NCBI GenBank assembly: GCA_937937835.1 | Contig: CALDBJ010000106.1 | Span: 1-33,247 of the forward strand | From: an uncultured Collinsella sp. | GTDB lineage: Bacteria > Actinomycetota > Coriobacteriia > Coriobacteriales > Coriobacteriaceae | Direction: 5' to 3' | Length of the DNA stretch: 33,247 nucleotides | Part shown: positions 1-8,084 of the stretch, one piece after another | Position numbering within the stretch: position 1 is the stretch's first letter | Layout of the letters: each line of letters starts with the position of its first letter | The notes under the pieces: generated by a model | What the model was told of the DNA's origin: nothing | Databases searched by the model: none | Seen by the model: only the letters and a program-made list of their open reading frames with translations | Position numbers and translations under genes: made by a program

Positions 1-255
1 CGCCGGGCCGACTCGCTTCGGATGGGGCTCTACACCAACTTTCTCGACACTACCAGATGCGGTGGAGAGGATAAAAACAAGGCGAAGAGTTATCGGGTTG
101 AATTGAAAAGCGAGACGACCATGACCATGTCAGTATCGCTTGCTATGGCTATCGATGAGGCATGCAGCAAGCTGAACATAAGGGCGAATTCGAGCCTGAC
201 AAGCCAAGCTAAGCGAGAACTTCGGCAGTCGTTTGTATTTGAAGTTGAATTCTGA
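1..255 (+). CDS. Unrecognised protein, 3' part only (cut by window edge)
   Basis: The reading frame is open from base 1 to a TGA at 253-255, so the start may lie outside the window. ATG codons inside it occur at 22, 121 and 127, and none has a convincing ribosome binding site. The C-terminal 44 residues (from the ATG at 121) look like a short mixed alpha/beta segment ending in FEVEF. I recognise no family. The stretch is visibly poorer in GC than its neighbours, with many AAA, GAA and ATA-type codons. It could therefore be the tail of a gene from an accessory region or a decayed remnant. A perfect palindrome follows 18 bases after the stop. It is the only candidate gene in the first 384 bases. 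Confidence 0.3.
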   Translation, partial: RRADSLRMGLYTNFLDTTRCGGEDKNKAKSYRVELKSETTMTMSVSLAMAIDEACSKLNIRANSSLTSQAKRELRQSFVFEVEF

Positions 256-273
256 CGTGAATTGTTAGCAGCC

Positions 274-308
274 AAATGCGGCAAAGGGACTGTCCCTTTG
301 CCGCATTT
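274..308. repeat. Perfect 17-bp inverted repeat with a 1-base centre
   Basis: The left arm AAATGCGGCAAAGGGAC (274-290) and right arm GTCCCTTTGCCGCATTT (292-308) are exact reverse complements around a single T. It could act as a hairpin terminator for the ORF ending at 255, although no U-tract follows. It shares the AGGGAC word with other intergenic elements near 11,138 and 30,107, which suggests a REP-like family. Confidence 0.7.
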
Positions 309-384
309 GATGTCAAAACCATTTTGTCAAGGACTAGAGAGTTTGAAAGTCTACCATTTCTACCCCGTCTCCTAATGGCAGGTT

Positions 385-984
385 TTACATGCCGGCAAAG
401 CCTGTTTGGCGTAGGGCCTCGTAGAGGACGATGGCGGCGCTGTTGGAGAGGTTGAGGGCGCTGATGCGGTAGTCGTCGGGATTGACGAAGTTGCCGCAGA
501 TATCCTGCCGAAGGATGGCCTCGTGGCTGTCCTCGGTATGTCCCAGCGATTCCTCGTGGGCTTCCCATGCCTCGGCGTTATCGAGTGAGTCACAATCGCG
601 CAGCATCGGGATGCGCTCGCAGCGCTCGGGCGCCGCGGCAAGCAGTGGCTCGGGAATGCCCGAGCTCTCGCTGCCAAAGACCAAGTAGTCGCCATCACGG
701 TAGGTACTCTGCGCATAGGTACGGCGTGCCTTTTTGGTCAGCAGATGCAGGTGCTCGTCGGCGGGGGAGAGGTCGTTACGCGCAAGAAAATCCTCCCAGC
801 CGGCATAAGTCGTCACGTCCAAGTTTTGCCAGTAGCCCAGTCCGGCGCGACGCACCGTCTTGTCGTCGAGTGAAAACCCCAGCGGCTCCACCAGATGCAG
901 GCGGGCGCCGGTAACCACGCAGGTGCGGCCGATATTGCCCGTATTGGCCGGAATCTCGGGCGCATACAGCACAATGTTGAACAT
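385..984 (-). CDS. trmL: tRNA (cytidine/uridine-34 2'-O)-methyltransferase, TrmL-like (SPOUT)
   Basis: This 199-residue SPOUT methyltransferase would use S-adenosylmethionine to methylate the ribose of wobble nucleotide 34 in tRNA-Leu species. The N terminus (NIVLYAPEIPANTGNIGRTC) is the classic TrmL opening. Later come LVFGSESSGIP and the C-terminal knot motif LNLSNSAAIVLYEALRQTGF. The start at 984 is chosen because AAGGAG lies 6 bases upstream; a longer frame to 1017 has no such site. The family is usually about 155-160 residues. The extra length lies mostly in an acidic insert between IPM and LNLSNS, inside the knot region. No partner gene is evident, and the COG0523 gene upstream is separated by its own terminator. 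The family call is firm; the exact tRNA substrate is inferred from homology. Confidence 0.9.
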   Translation of the reverse strand: MFNIVLYAPEIPANTGNIGRTCVVTGARLHLVEPLGFSLDDKTVRRAGLGYWQNLDVTTYAGWEDFLARNDLSPADEHLHLLTKKARRTYAQSTYRDGDYLVFGSESSGIPEPLLAAAPERCERIPMLRDCDSLDNAEAWEAHEESLGHTEDSHEAILRQDICGNFVNPDDYRISALNLSNSAAIVLYEALRQTGFAGM

Positions 985-1004
985 GAATCTCCTTGGCATA
1001 GAAC

Positions 1005-1040
1005 GAAAAACCACCACGAAGGGGCGCCTTCGTGGTGGTT
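1005..1040 (-). terminator. Intrinsic terminator of the COG0523 gene
   Basis: Arms AACCACCACGAAGG (1009-1022) and CCTTCGTGGTGGTT (1027-1040) pair perfectly around a 4-base loop. Read leftward, the hairpin is followed by a U-run (complement of the As at 1006-1010). It lies 40 bases past the stop of the COG0523 gene and ahead of trmL. Confidence 0.85.
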
Positions 1041-1079
1041 AGCGGTTACGTGGGCGGGCAAACGCTCGCTTCGATAAAC

Positions 1080-2210
1080 CTAGGCGCGGTGCCAGTCGGT
1101 CAGGCAGGCATCGAGGGAGGCGATGAGCGCATCCTTGTCCATGTGACGGCCGATGATGCACAGGCTCGTCATGCGGTCGCCCGTCTCGTCGTCCCAAATC
1201 TGCATGATCTCGGGGTTCTCGTCGATGATCTTCTGCTTCTCGCCCTCGGGCGCCGAGTCAACGAACAGGCCGTTCTCCATCAGGCGCATCTGGTGGCCGG
1301 CCTGCTCAAACATGTAACACATGTCCGGATTGCCGGTCTGCCACAGCGGACCCTTGACGCGAATGACCTCGTCGGGCCACTCCTGCTCAACAAAATTGGT
1401 GAACTTCTGCAGGTCAAACGGCTTGCGGCGCGAGTAAACAAAGGTCTCGATGTCGTACTCGAGCACCTCGGGGTCGTCGTGCTCCTCGGGATGCTCCATG
1501 GCCTCGATCCAGGCGGCGGAGTTGTAGGCGCGCATAAAGTCGAAGCGGTCGGTGTCGAGCAGCTCCTCCATGGGGACCTCGCCGTTTTGGGCCTCGACGA
1601 TCACGGCGTCCTTCTGCAGGCTGCGCACGATGGCCTTGAGCTCGGCGATCTGCTTGGGGCTCACGGTATCGGTCTTGTTGAGGATCAGTGTGGAGCAGAA
1701 CTCGATCTGCTGGATGAGCAGGCTTTCGATGTCGTCCTCGTCGATATCCTCAGCCAGCAGGTCGCGACCGCCGTTGAACTCGTCGTACATACGGGCGCAG
1801 TCGACCACGGCCACGATGTTGTCGAGCGCAAGTTTAGGCTCGCCGCCCACCTTGGCCTCGTCGCAGAAGCTCGAGATGGTGTAAGCGATGGGGATGGGCT
1901 CGCAAATGCCCGAGGCCTCGATGATGATGTAATCGAAGTCGCCCGAATCGGCGATGCCCTGCAGCTGGTTGGCAAGGTCGTCCGAAAGCGTGCAGCAGAT
2001 GCAGCCGTTGGTGAGCGGGATGAGGTCGTCGGTCTCGGAAAGGCCGCCGTCGGCGATGAGGCTGGCATCGACGTTGATCTCGCCGATATCGTTGACGATC
2101 ACGGCGGCGCGGATGCCGCCGTCGTTGGCGAGGATGTGGTTGAGCAACGTTGTCTTGCCGGCACCGAGGTAGCCGGTAAGCATGATGATCTTTACGGGTT
2201 TGTTGGGCAT
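1080..2210 (-). CDS. COG0523 (CobW/G3E-type) metallochaperone GTPase
   Basis: A 376-residue G3E-family P-loop GTPase. The Walker A motif GYLGAGKTT is at residues 13-21, the family's CXCC metal-binding motif (CICC) at 70-73, the Walker B-like IIIEASG near 105, and the base-specificity motif NKTD near 165. A CobW C-terminal domain follows (the segment from about FVYSRRKPFDLQKF onward). Family members insert or deliver metals such as zinc or cobalt using GTP. The metal cannot be read from sequence, and no zinc-uptake or cobalamin genes lie nearby. The start at 2210 is chosen because AAAGGAGG sits 4-5 bases upstream; a longer frame begins at 2231. It is monocistronic, with its own terminator. Confidence 0.9.
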   Translation of the reverse strand: MPNKPVKIIMLTGYLGAGKTTLLNHILANDGGIRAAVIVNDIGEINVDASLIADGGLSETDDLIPLTNGCICCTLSDDLANQLQGIADSGDFDYIIIEASGICEPIPIAYTISSFCDEAKVGGEPKLALDNIVAVVDCARMYDEFNGGRDLLAEDIDEDDIESLLIQQIEFCSTLILNKTDTVSPKQIAELKAIVRSLQKDAVIVEAQNGEVPMEELLDTDRFDFMRAYNSAAWIEAMEHPEEHDDPEVLEYDIETFVYSRRKPFDLQKFTNFVEQEWPDEVIRVKGPLWQTGNPDMCYMFEQAGHQMRLMENGLFVDSAPEGEKQKIIDENPEIMQIWDDETGDRMTSLCIIGRHMDKDALIASLDACLTDWHRA

Positions 2211-2296
2211 GTGCCCTCCTTTGTTAGACATGGCTTACAGTTGAATCATATGCCAAACGCCTGCTCTTATACCCACGCGCTGGCAAATAACACAGG

Positions 2297-2638
2297 CTAC
2301 TCCCAGGCTCCCCATACATCGGGGCAATAACCGACGGTGGCCTTTTTGCCGTTGCGCACGATGGGCTCGGCCAAGACCTGCTGATTCTCGAGTAGCTTGT
2401 CGAAGCGCTGGCTAGAGGTGAGGTGCTGGATGAGTGCGAGCGTTTCCTCGTCCTTGGCTTTGGGGTTGAGCAGCTTGCCGATACCGCCGACCGCCTGCAT
2501 CACGCTCGTGAGCTCGCCCTTGCTCATCTCCTTTTCCTTAAGGTCGATAAACTGCACCTTAATGCGGCGTTCTTTGAAGAAACGCTGCGCTTTCTTGGTG
2601 TCGAACGACTTCTTAGTCCCGAAGATTTGAATATTCAT
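2297..2638 (-). CDS. ArsC/Spx-family thioredoxin-fold protein lacking the usual cysteine
   Basis: This 113-residue protein has the ArsC/YffB/Spx fold: N-terminal IQIFGTKKSFDTKKAQRFF, a central LKEKEMSKGEL segment, and the late VLAEPIVRNGKKATVGY block with the cis-Pro loop and C-terminal Gly-Tyr. In relatives the N-terminal loop carries a redox-active Cys (as in IKNCDT). Here the matching position is Ser11, so a standard arsenate-reductase mechanism is unlikely. The start lies 12 bases downstream of the flavodoxin-like gene's stop, so the two are probably co-transcribed. No arsenic resistance genes are nearby. The ribosome binding site is weak. The family is confident; the function is unknown. 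Confidence 0.8.
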   Translation of the reverse strand: MNIQIFGTKKSFDTKKAQRFFKERRIKVQFIDLKEKEMSKGELTSVMQAVGGIGKLLNPKAKDEETLALIQHLTSSQRFDKLLENQQVLAEPIVRNGKKATVGYCPDVWGAWE

Positions 2639-2650
2639 GGCCCCGCCGCT

Positions 2651-3274
2651 CTATCGAATGAAGTTGGTCGTTGCGCGATCGGCTTCGGGTGCGTTGATGC
2701 CGGCGGCCCGTCCTGCCTCGATGCAACGCAGGAGCCAGGCCATGTTTTTGCCGATGTTTCGCATGGTGGCAAGGCCCTCGGCATCCCCATCGGCGTCGCC
2801 GGGCACGCGGCCAAATACGTTGTTCCAGTAGGTGGAGGCAACTACGGGCATTTGCTTAATGGTGAAGTACTTGTTGAGCACATCGAAGGTGGTCGACGTG
2901 CCGCCGCGGCGGGCGACGGCGACTGCGGCGCCGGGTTTGTGCTCAAAGGCATGCCCGCCCGCATAGAAGGCGCGATCGAGGGCCGAAAGGATGCGGCCGC
3001 TGGGGTGCGCATAGTAGACAGGTGAGCCAAAGACAAAGCCATCTGCCTGCTCGGCGGCAGCGATGAGCTCGTTCACCACGTCGTCGTCAAAGGTACAGCG
3101 ACCGCCAAGTTTGCCGCACTGACCGCAGCCGATGCAGTCGCGAATGGGCTTGGCGCCCAGCTGAAACACCTCGGTATCAATGCCTTCGGCATTGAGCTGC
3201 TCGGCGACCTCGGCGAGTGCGCGGGCGGTGTTGCCGTTTGCCTTGGGACTGCCATTGACCAAAAGAACCTTCAT
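2651..3274 (-). CDS. Flavodoxin-fold NAD(P)H-dependent oxidoreductase / iron-sulfur flavoprotein
   Basis: A 207-residue flavodoxin-like FMN protein. It opens with the FMN phosphate-binding loop LLVNGSPKANGNTA, followed by a cysteine cluster CIGCGQCGKLGGRC (about residues 48-61) typical of iron-sulfur flavoproteins, and GSPVYYAHPSG, which contacts the flavin. It probably transfers electrons from NAD(P)H or ferredoxin in the cytoplasm; the substrate cannot be deduced. The ATG at 3274 is preferred over the adjacent GTG at 3277 because GGGAG is better spaced from it. It is the first gene of a two-gene unit with the ArsC-like gene downstream. Confidence 0.85.
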   Translation of the reverse strand: MKVLLVNGSPKANGNTARALAEVAEQLNAEGIDTEVFQLGAKPIRDCIGCGQCGKLGGRCTFDDDVVNELIAAAEQADGFVFGSPVYYAHPSGRILSALDRAFYAGGHAFEHKPGAAVAVARRGGTSTTFDVLNKYFTIKQMPVVASTYWNNVFGRVPGDADGDAEGLATMRNIGKNMAWLLRCIEAGRAAGINAPEADRATTNFIR

Positions 3275-3336
3275 CACAAACTCCCTCTGCTGTCGGTGAC
3301 TTCTGCGGAGGATTATCGCACGAGAGGGCAGATGGC

Positions 3337-3381
3337 GTGGGGCGCGATGTGAAACGGCTTGTGTTTCACGTCGCGCCCCAC
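3337..3381 (-). terminator. Strong hairpin downstream of the GGDEF gene
   Basis: Nineteen-base arms at 3337-3355 and 3363-3381 pair with one G-T mismatch around a 7-base loop. The hairpin lies 5 bases past the stop of the diguanylate cyclase gene. No good U-run follows in the leftward direction, so termination is probable rather than certain. Confidence 0.6.
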
Positions 3382-3385
3382 AACG

Positions 3386-4915
3386 CTAGTCCAGCTTGGT
3401 GCCCGGTACTTGCGGTGCCTCTATAAGCCGCGCTTTGAGCTCTTTCAAAATGGAAACGGTCTGTCGATCGACAGCGTCCAGATGAAGTGTCGCCACACGA
3501 ATGGGTGGCTGATATTCAAGCGAGCCGATGAGCACGGGAGAACCCAGGAACCGCTCGATTTCCTCTGCAATCGCGTCGGTCTCTTCGGGATCAAAGTCGT
3601 CGAAAAGCGCCGCGAACGTCGGCCCCGTCGAGCGGAACAGGCGACCCTTGCCGCGCGAGCATTCCATGAGGCAGGCGGCGCTTTCTGCCAAAACGCGGTC
3701 GCCCGCATCAAAGCCAAAGCGGGCATTGACCTGAGCGATATCGTCGATTTTGATGGCGATCAAACCAGCCTTGCGCGCCACGCGACGCATTTCGCCAATG
3801 GCGTTGACCAGGGCGTGAATATCGCCCAAGCCGGTCACGGAATCGGTCGTATCTGCCAAGCTTCGGTTGATGATAATGCCCACATACATGCCGGGCTCGG
3901 TATCGGTGCCGTCCAAGCGGTAGCCCGTGCAGTCGCAAAGCACGTATTTTCCGGTGGCATCCATTACGCGATACTGCATGTAGTGGAAGTGCCACGTGCC
4001 GTTTATCACCATGTCGAGCTCGGCACGTACGTTGTCGCGGTCCTCGGGATGAACGCGGGCGAGCCACATGTCGAGTGAGTTAAAAGGGTGCTGGGAGGGC
4101 AGGTCAAAATCGCGTACGGCGTTAACCGACCATTGCGATTCTCCCGTATCGAGATTGAGGATAAACGGATAGCGCGTCTCGGAGCTCATGGAGATCGCTT
4201 GGAACACCCGGTCGTTGCAGGGAAGCTGGTCGACGATTGGGCGTTGCGGCGCGTCATCGTCTTTCGGTTGCTGCACACGATGCATAAGCTTATAGCGATA
4301 CATCTTGCGATCGGCATCCATCGTCATCTGGCGACGCGTGTCGCCAGCAAGTGGATCGACGCGCGAGCAGCCAAAGCTAAAGCTGCCGATCATGGGTGCC
4401 TTGCCACCTGAGCTCGCCTCGATCAGCCTGGTACGCACCTGCTCCAAGCGCTGCTCGAGTTCAATCTCGTTTGCGGAGGGCGAGATGAGCACAAACTCGT
4501 CTCCACCGATACGGAACAGCATCTCATCGTGCTCCATGGTTTCGGAGAGCGTGCGGCAGATGCTCAGAATATAGCGATTGCCTTCGGCGTGGCCAAACCT
4601 ATCGTTGCAATGCTTGAGATGGTCGATGTCAATATAGGCGCAGGTGAAGGGGTCGCCTTTGCGCCAGAGTTGCTCGACGTGACGGTCGAATCCGTTGCGG
4701 TTGCCCAAGTTGGTGAGCGGATCGATATAGGCGTTGCGCTCAAGCAGCTGGCGCTCTTGTTGCAGGATGGCATGCGTCTTTTGCAGTTGCTCACCAACGG
4801 CGCGTAGCCCAGCAGGCAGCGCGGCAACATCGAGTTCAGCGGTCGAGACGCCGTTCGCAAGTCGCTGAAGATAGGCAATAATCGATTGCTCGCCCAGGCG
4901 ATATGACTCGTTCAT
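3386..4915 (-). CDS. Diguanylate cyclase: GGDEF - PAS - degenerate GGDEF
   Basis: A 509-residue protein with no membrane segment. After an N-terminal helical region (1-60) comes an intact GGDEF domain (about 62-215) with DPLTNLGNRNGF, YIDIDHLKHCND and the active-site loop FRIGGDEF (GGDEF at 137-141), so it should make c-di-GMP. The allosteric RxxD site expected just before the loop is absent, arguing against product inhibition. A PAS-like domain follows (about 225-360, with ARVHPEDRDN). The C-terminal GGDEF-like domain (about 365-500) has STGPTF in place of the signature and should be inactive. The start at 4915 is set by AGGAGG 9 bases upstream. The gene is a clear paralogue of the larger gene just upstream (7760-5043) and lies in the same orientation, 127 bases away. 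The PAS ligand is unknown. Confidence 0.9.
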   Translation of the reverse strand: MNESYRLGEQSIIAYLQRLANGVSTAELDVAALPAGLRAVGEQLQKTHAILQQERQLLERNAYIDPLTNLGNRNGFDRHVEQLWRKGDPFTCAYIDIDHLKHCNDRFGHAEGNRYILSICRTLSETMEHDEMLFRIGGDEFVLISPSANEIELEQRLEQVRTRLIEASSGGKAPMIGSFSFGCSRVDPLAGDTRRQMTMDADRKMYRYKLMHRVQQPKDDDAPQRPIVDQLPCNDRVFQAISMSSETRYPFILNLDTGESQWSVNAVRDFDLPSQHPFNSLDMWLARVHPEDRDNVRAELDMVINGTWHFHYMQYRVMDATGKYVLCDCTGYRLDGTDTEPGMYVGIIINRSLADTTDSVTGLGDIHALVNAIGEMRRVARKAGLIAIKIDDIAQVNARFGFDAGDRVLAESAACLMECSRGKGRLFRSTGPTFAALFDDFDPEETDAIAEEIERFLGSPVLIGSLEYQPPIRVATLHLDAVDRQTVSILKELKARLIEAPQVPGTKLD

Positions 4916-4950
4916 GATGGATAACCTCCTTGGGCGGAACAACGGTTTGT

Positions 4951-4978
4951 ATCATATCGCCAATTCGGTTTGAATTGG
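4951..4978 (-). promoter_or_regulatory. Candidate promoter and operator of the 3386-4915 gene
   Basis: An inverted repeat CCAATTC (4960-4966) / GAATTGG (4972-4978) with a 5-base spacer lies just upstream, in the leftward direction, of a -10-like TATGAT (complement of 4951-4956). The geometry suits a regulator site overlapping the core promoter. The -35 box is poor, so the call is tentative. Confidence 0.4.
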
Positions 4979-5042
4979 GGATATAAGTTAGCTAATGGAG
5001 ACAAATGCCCCCTTCGACGGTGGCGTTTTGCGCGCGAGCGTA

Positions 5043-7760
5043 TCAGTTGTTATTGCCACCATCGAGCAATGCCTCAAAATCCTTCGCCGGCATGGGGCGG
5101 TAGTAGAGGAAGCCCTGAGCGTAGCGGGCGCCCATTTGTCGTAGCATGTTCGCCTGCTCATTTGTCTCGACGCCTTCGACCACGACGGGCAGATGGAGCG
5201 ACTGCGCCATTTCGAGCATCGATGAAATGATTTGCGTGCTGCGGCCTTGATCGCGGTCGGTGGGCACAAAGGTGCGGTCGAGCTTGATGACGTCGACGTT
5301 GACGTTCTTGAGCATCGCGAGCGTGGACTGACCGGTGCCAAAATCGTCCATATAGGTCGAGAAGCCGCGGGTGTGCAGATCTGCGGTCAGCTTATCCACG
5401 GCCTCGGATTCTCCCGTATAAGCCGTCTCGGTGATCTCGATACGCATGAGCTCGGGCGGTAGGTTGTATTGGGCGGCGAGCGCCCCCATATGTTCGGCAA
5501 CGTCGCAGGCAAGGATATCCACGCGCGACACATTAAGCGAGACCGGAACCACGCGAAGACCGCGATCGAGACGCTCGCGAAGCCATATGGCGACACCCTG
5601 CCAAATGTACTTGTCGAGCGTCACTACAAAGCCGCTTTCCTCGAGTGCGGGGATAAACGTTGCGGGCGAAATGAGAGAGCCGTCCTTGTCAATCCAGCGG
5701 GTGAGTGCTTCGGCGCCAATAATCTCGCCGGTTTCCATATCGACCTGGGGCTGAAGATAGTACGTGATGCGGCCGTTTGAGAGCGCGTACTGGAACTCGG
5801 TCAGCGTGCGGTGGAACGCAATCTCGTGTTCATATTCCTCGGGGCGGAAAATAGCAATGCGCTCCTTGAAGTCGTTTTTGGCGCGTCGATTGGTAAACAT
5901 GGCCTTTGCCTGCGCATCGATGGCGATCTCCTCATTGGAGTCGATGGGGCAAACGCCCATGGACGGCCAAAAACCTACGCCGCCATCATGCCTGGCTACT
6001 GCCTCGCGAACGCGGTTGTAGATTTGATGGACGGTGATGTGCTTAAAGGGGATGAGTACGCAAAAGTCATCTTGGCCCCAGTACCCTGCGACGCCCATGC
6101 CGGCATTCTCGATGTCCTTGAGGACCGTGCCCACATCGGCGAGTACGCGGTCGCCCTCGGCCTGGCCGTGCCATTCATTAAACAGGCGCATGTGGCCCAT
6201 GTCGACCGTGGCGATGCACCAGGTGCCGTCGCGCCTTGCCTCGAGAAATGCGTTGGCGCGCCGCATGAACTCGCTGGGTCGATAGAGGCCCGTGAGCGAG
6301 TCGATGCGTTCGGCGATGGCGCTTTTGCGCTCCGCCTCGGGTATGGGGAGGCTGTCGTTGGGAACAAGCCCGCCGGCCGCGCGAAGGCGACGGTCGAGTT
6401 CGCCTAAAACGGCGGTCGCTTGATGGGTTAAGTGCTCGTAAAAGGCCGGGACGACAAGGCAGACGGGAGTAATGGTGTCGCCCGCGATTTGAACAGGAGC
6501 GAAAACGGCCTCTTTAAGGTGGCGGGTCAGTTGCTCGAATGCCTCGTGGTCCAGGTCGTTGCTGAGCACGACGAACTGGACGCTTCGTGAACGGTAGACC
6601 CGGCTTCTGCCGCGGGTGATCGACAGCATGCGGCCTGCGTATTCGGCAAGCATGTTGTCAACAGCCTCGGCCCCGTAGAGCTCGTTGAGCTTTGTCGTGC
6701 CACGAACGCGCACCGCTATAAGCCCTGTCTCGCAACGATCGCGGCGGCAGGCATCGATAGCGTTGATCAGCATACGCTGCGTTCCGAGGCCTGTAGCGGC
6801 GTCGACGGTCTCGGCAAGTGAGTGGTTGACGAGCTCGCCGACATAGAGCGAGGGGACATTTCCGTCGCCGTCGATACGAAACCCGCGAGCACGGCAAAGG
6901 GCGTAGTCGCCGACGGCGTTGCGCACACGATACTGCATGACGCGACGGTGCTTGGTGCCGTTGTAGACTTGGTCGATGTCGTTGATGCAGGCCTCAAGGT
7001 CGTCGGGATGGACGCGCGTTTTCCAGTAATCGCGACAGTTGTCTATGTGCTCCGAGGGAAGGCCAAGATCGCGCAAGGCACCTTGTGACCAAAGGGTGCG
7101 ATGTTTGTCCAAGTTCTCGATAAAGAAATAACGGCCCTCGTTGAGCATCGAAAAGGCGTCAAAAATACGATCGCTTATTTCGAAGTCGTCGGCGTGGACT
7201 TGCGTGATATTGCGTCGATCGAGGTGCATGGCATGACGTAGCTTGTAGTCGTACATGCGATGGTCGGCATCGAGCGTCATGCGATTGGAAGCTTCGCCCA
7301 GGGCAGGGTCGGCATGTGACACTCCGTAGCTAAACGAGCGGGGCATCTCGGAATCGTTGTTTTTGAGCAGAACCGTTCGGCAGTGTTTCAGCCGTTCGGC
7401 GAGGTCGTCCTCGGTTGCAATCGTAGATAGGATGGCAAACTCGTCGCCGCCTATGCGAAACGCCGCTTCGCCCACCTTCATATACAGCTTAAGATAGAGA
7501 CTTACCTGCAAGATATAGCGGTTGCCCTCGTCATGCCCAAAGACGTCGTTGCAGTGCTTGAGATTGTCGATATCGATGAACGCCATGGTAACGGGGGCGT
7601 CCTGCTCCCAGAGCTCCTCGAGGGAACGGGCAAAGCCGCCACGGTTGCCAAGCCCAGTAAGCTGGTCGGTAAAGGCAGTCCTGATCAGATCCTCCTGCCG
7701 CTCGAGAAGGTCACGGACGGTCTTTTCGAGCGTTTCGGTGTAATTGCTGACAGTATCCAT
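5043..7760 (-). CDS. c-di-GMP synthase/phosphodiesterase: GGDEF - PAS - two degenerate GGDEF - EAL
   Basis: A 905-residue cytoplasmic protein. Domain 1 (about 25-180) is an intact diguanylate cyclase with DQLTGLGNRGGF and FRIGGDEF (GGDEF at 104-108), lacking the RxxD inhibition site. A PAS-like domain (about 195-315) carries TRVHPDD. The second GGDEF-like domain (about 318-460) has SRSVQF at the signature. The third (about 485-635) has WGQDDF and is also degenerate. The EAL domain (about 645-900) keeps the catalytic set: GAEALTRW (E684), SLNVSR, RIEITET, MDDFGTG, IKLDRTF, VVEGVET and QGFLYYRPMP. It should therefore hydrolyse c-di-GMP, and both activities may coexist. Residues 1-315 match the architecture of the shorter neighbour, implying duplication. 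The start at 7760 has only a weak ribosome binding site. Confidence 0.9.
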   Translation of the reverse strand: MDTVSNYTETLEKTVRDLLERQEDLIRTAFTDQLTGLGNRGGFARSLEELWEQDAPVTMAFIDIDNLKHCNDVFGHDEGNRYILQVSLYLKLYMKVGEAAFRIGGDEFAILSTIATEDDLAERLKHCRTVLLKNNDSEMPRSFSYGVSHADPALGEASNRMTLDADHRMYDYKLRHAMHLDRRNITQVHADDFEISDRIFDAFSMLNEGRYFFIENLDKHRTLWSQGALRDLGLPSEHIDNCRDYWKTRVHPDDLEACINDIDQVYNGTKHRRVMQYRVRNAVGDYALCRARGFRIDGDGNVPSLYVGELVNHSLAETVDAATGLGTQRMLINAIDACRRDRCETGLIAVRVRGTTKLNELYGAEAVDNMLAEYAGRMLSITRGRSRVYRSRSVQFVVLSNDLDHEAFEQLTRHLKEAVFAPVQIAGDTITPVCLVVPAFYEHLTHQATAVLGELDRRLRAAGGLVPNDSLPIPEAERKSAIAERIDSLTGLYRPSEFMRRANAFLEARRDGTWCIATVDMGHMRLFNEWHGQAEGDRVLADVGTVLKDIENAGMGVAGYWGQDDFCVLIPFKHITVHQIYNRVREAVARHDGGVGFWPSMGVCPIDSNEEIAIDAQAKAMFTNRRAKNDFKERIAIFRPEEYEHEIAFHRTLTEFQYALSNGRITYYLQPQVDMETGEIIGAEALTRWIDKDGSLISPATFIPALEESGFVVTLDKYIWQGVAIWLRERLDRGLRVVPVSLNVSRVDILACDVAEHMGALAAQYNLPPELMRIEITETAYTGESEAVDKLTADLHTRGFSTYMDDFGTGQSTLAMLKNVNVDVIKLDRTFVPTDRDQGRSTQIISSMLEMAQSLHLPVVVEGVETNEQANMLRQMGARYAQGFLYYRPMPAKDFEALLDGGNNN

Positions 7761-8084
7761 GTTCTAAGCGGCTTTCTGAGGTCGGGGCGGATTGCGTCGG
7801 GCGAGTTTGTTGTGTACACGCGTCGTTGCTCGGCGTTTTGCGTGTATCCAGGCCCCCGCCTTGCTGCGTTGTTGAGTTAATTTGTCGGCTAATGTTCGCT
7901 GTTGATAACAGCTGAGTAGTGTAAACAACAGCACACAATTATATATGGGTGCACATGCTGTGGGCGGCTATTGTTCGACAGGCGGTGGCGCGACGATGCG
8001 ATGTTCGATGAAAATGCGACTGAGACGATATATGTTGACGGGTATACTTGTTCCGTTTGAATTTGCGGGGACGGAGATGGTCGC
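7761..8084. promoter_or_regulatory. 324-base divergent intergenic region
   Basis: No gene is seen here. The region separates the leftward c-di-GMP gene from the rightward patatin gene and is the natural place for both promoters. A perfect inverted repeat, GCTGTT (7898-7903) / AACAGC (7907-7912) with a 3-base spacer, may be an operator. A leftward -10-like TATAAT is the complement of 7938-7943. Rightward, TTGACG (8035-8040) and TATACT (8043-8048) resemble promoter boxes but are too close together to form one promoter. Confidence 0.4.

Noticed and set aside
1032..2330. Long rightward open frame of 432 codons opposite the COG0523 gene
   Set aside because: It is the antisense shadow of a high-GC gene; the leftward frame has G-loop, CXCC and NKTD motifs and a ribosome binding site.
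8035..8048. TTGACG and TATACT as one promoter for the patatin gene
   Set aside because: The two boxes are only two bases apart and cannot form a single sigma-70-type promoter.
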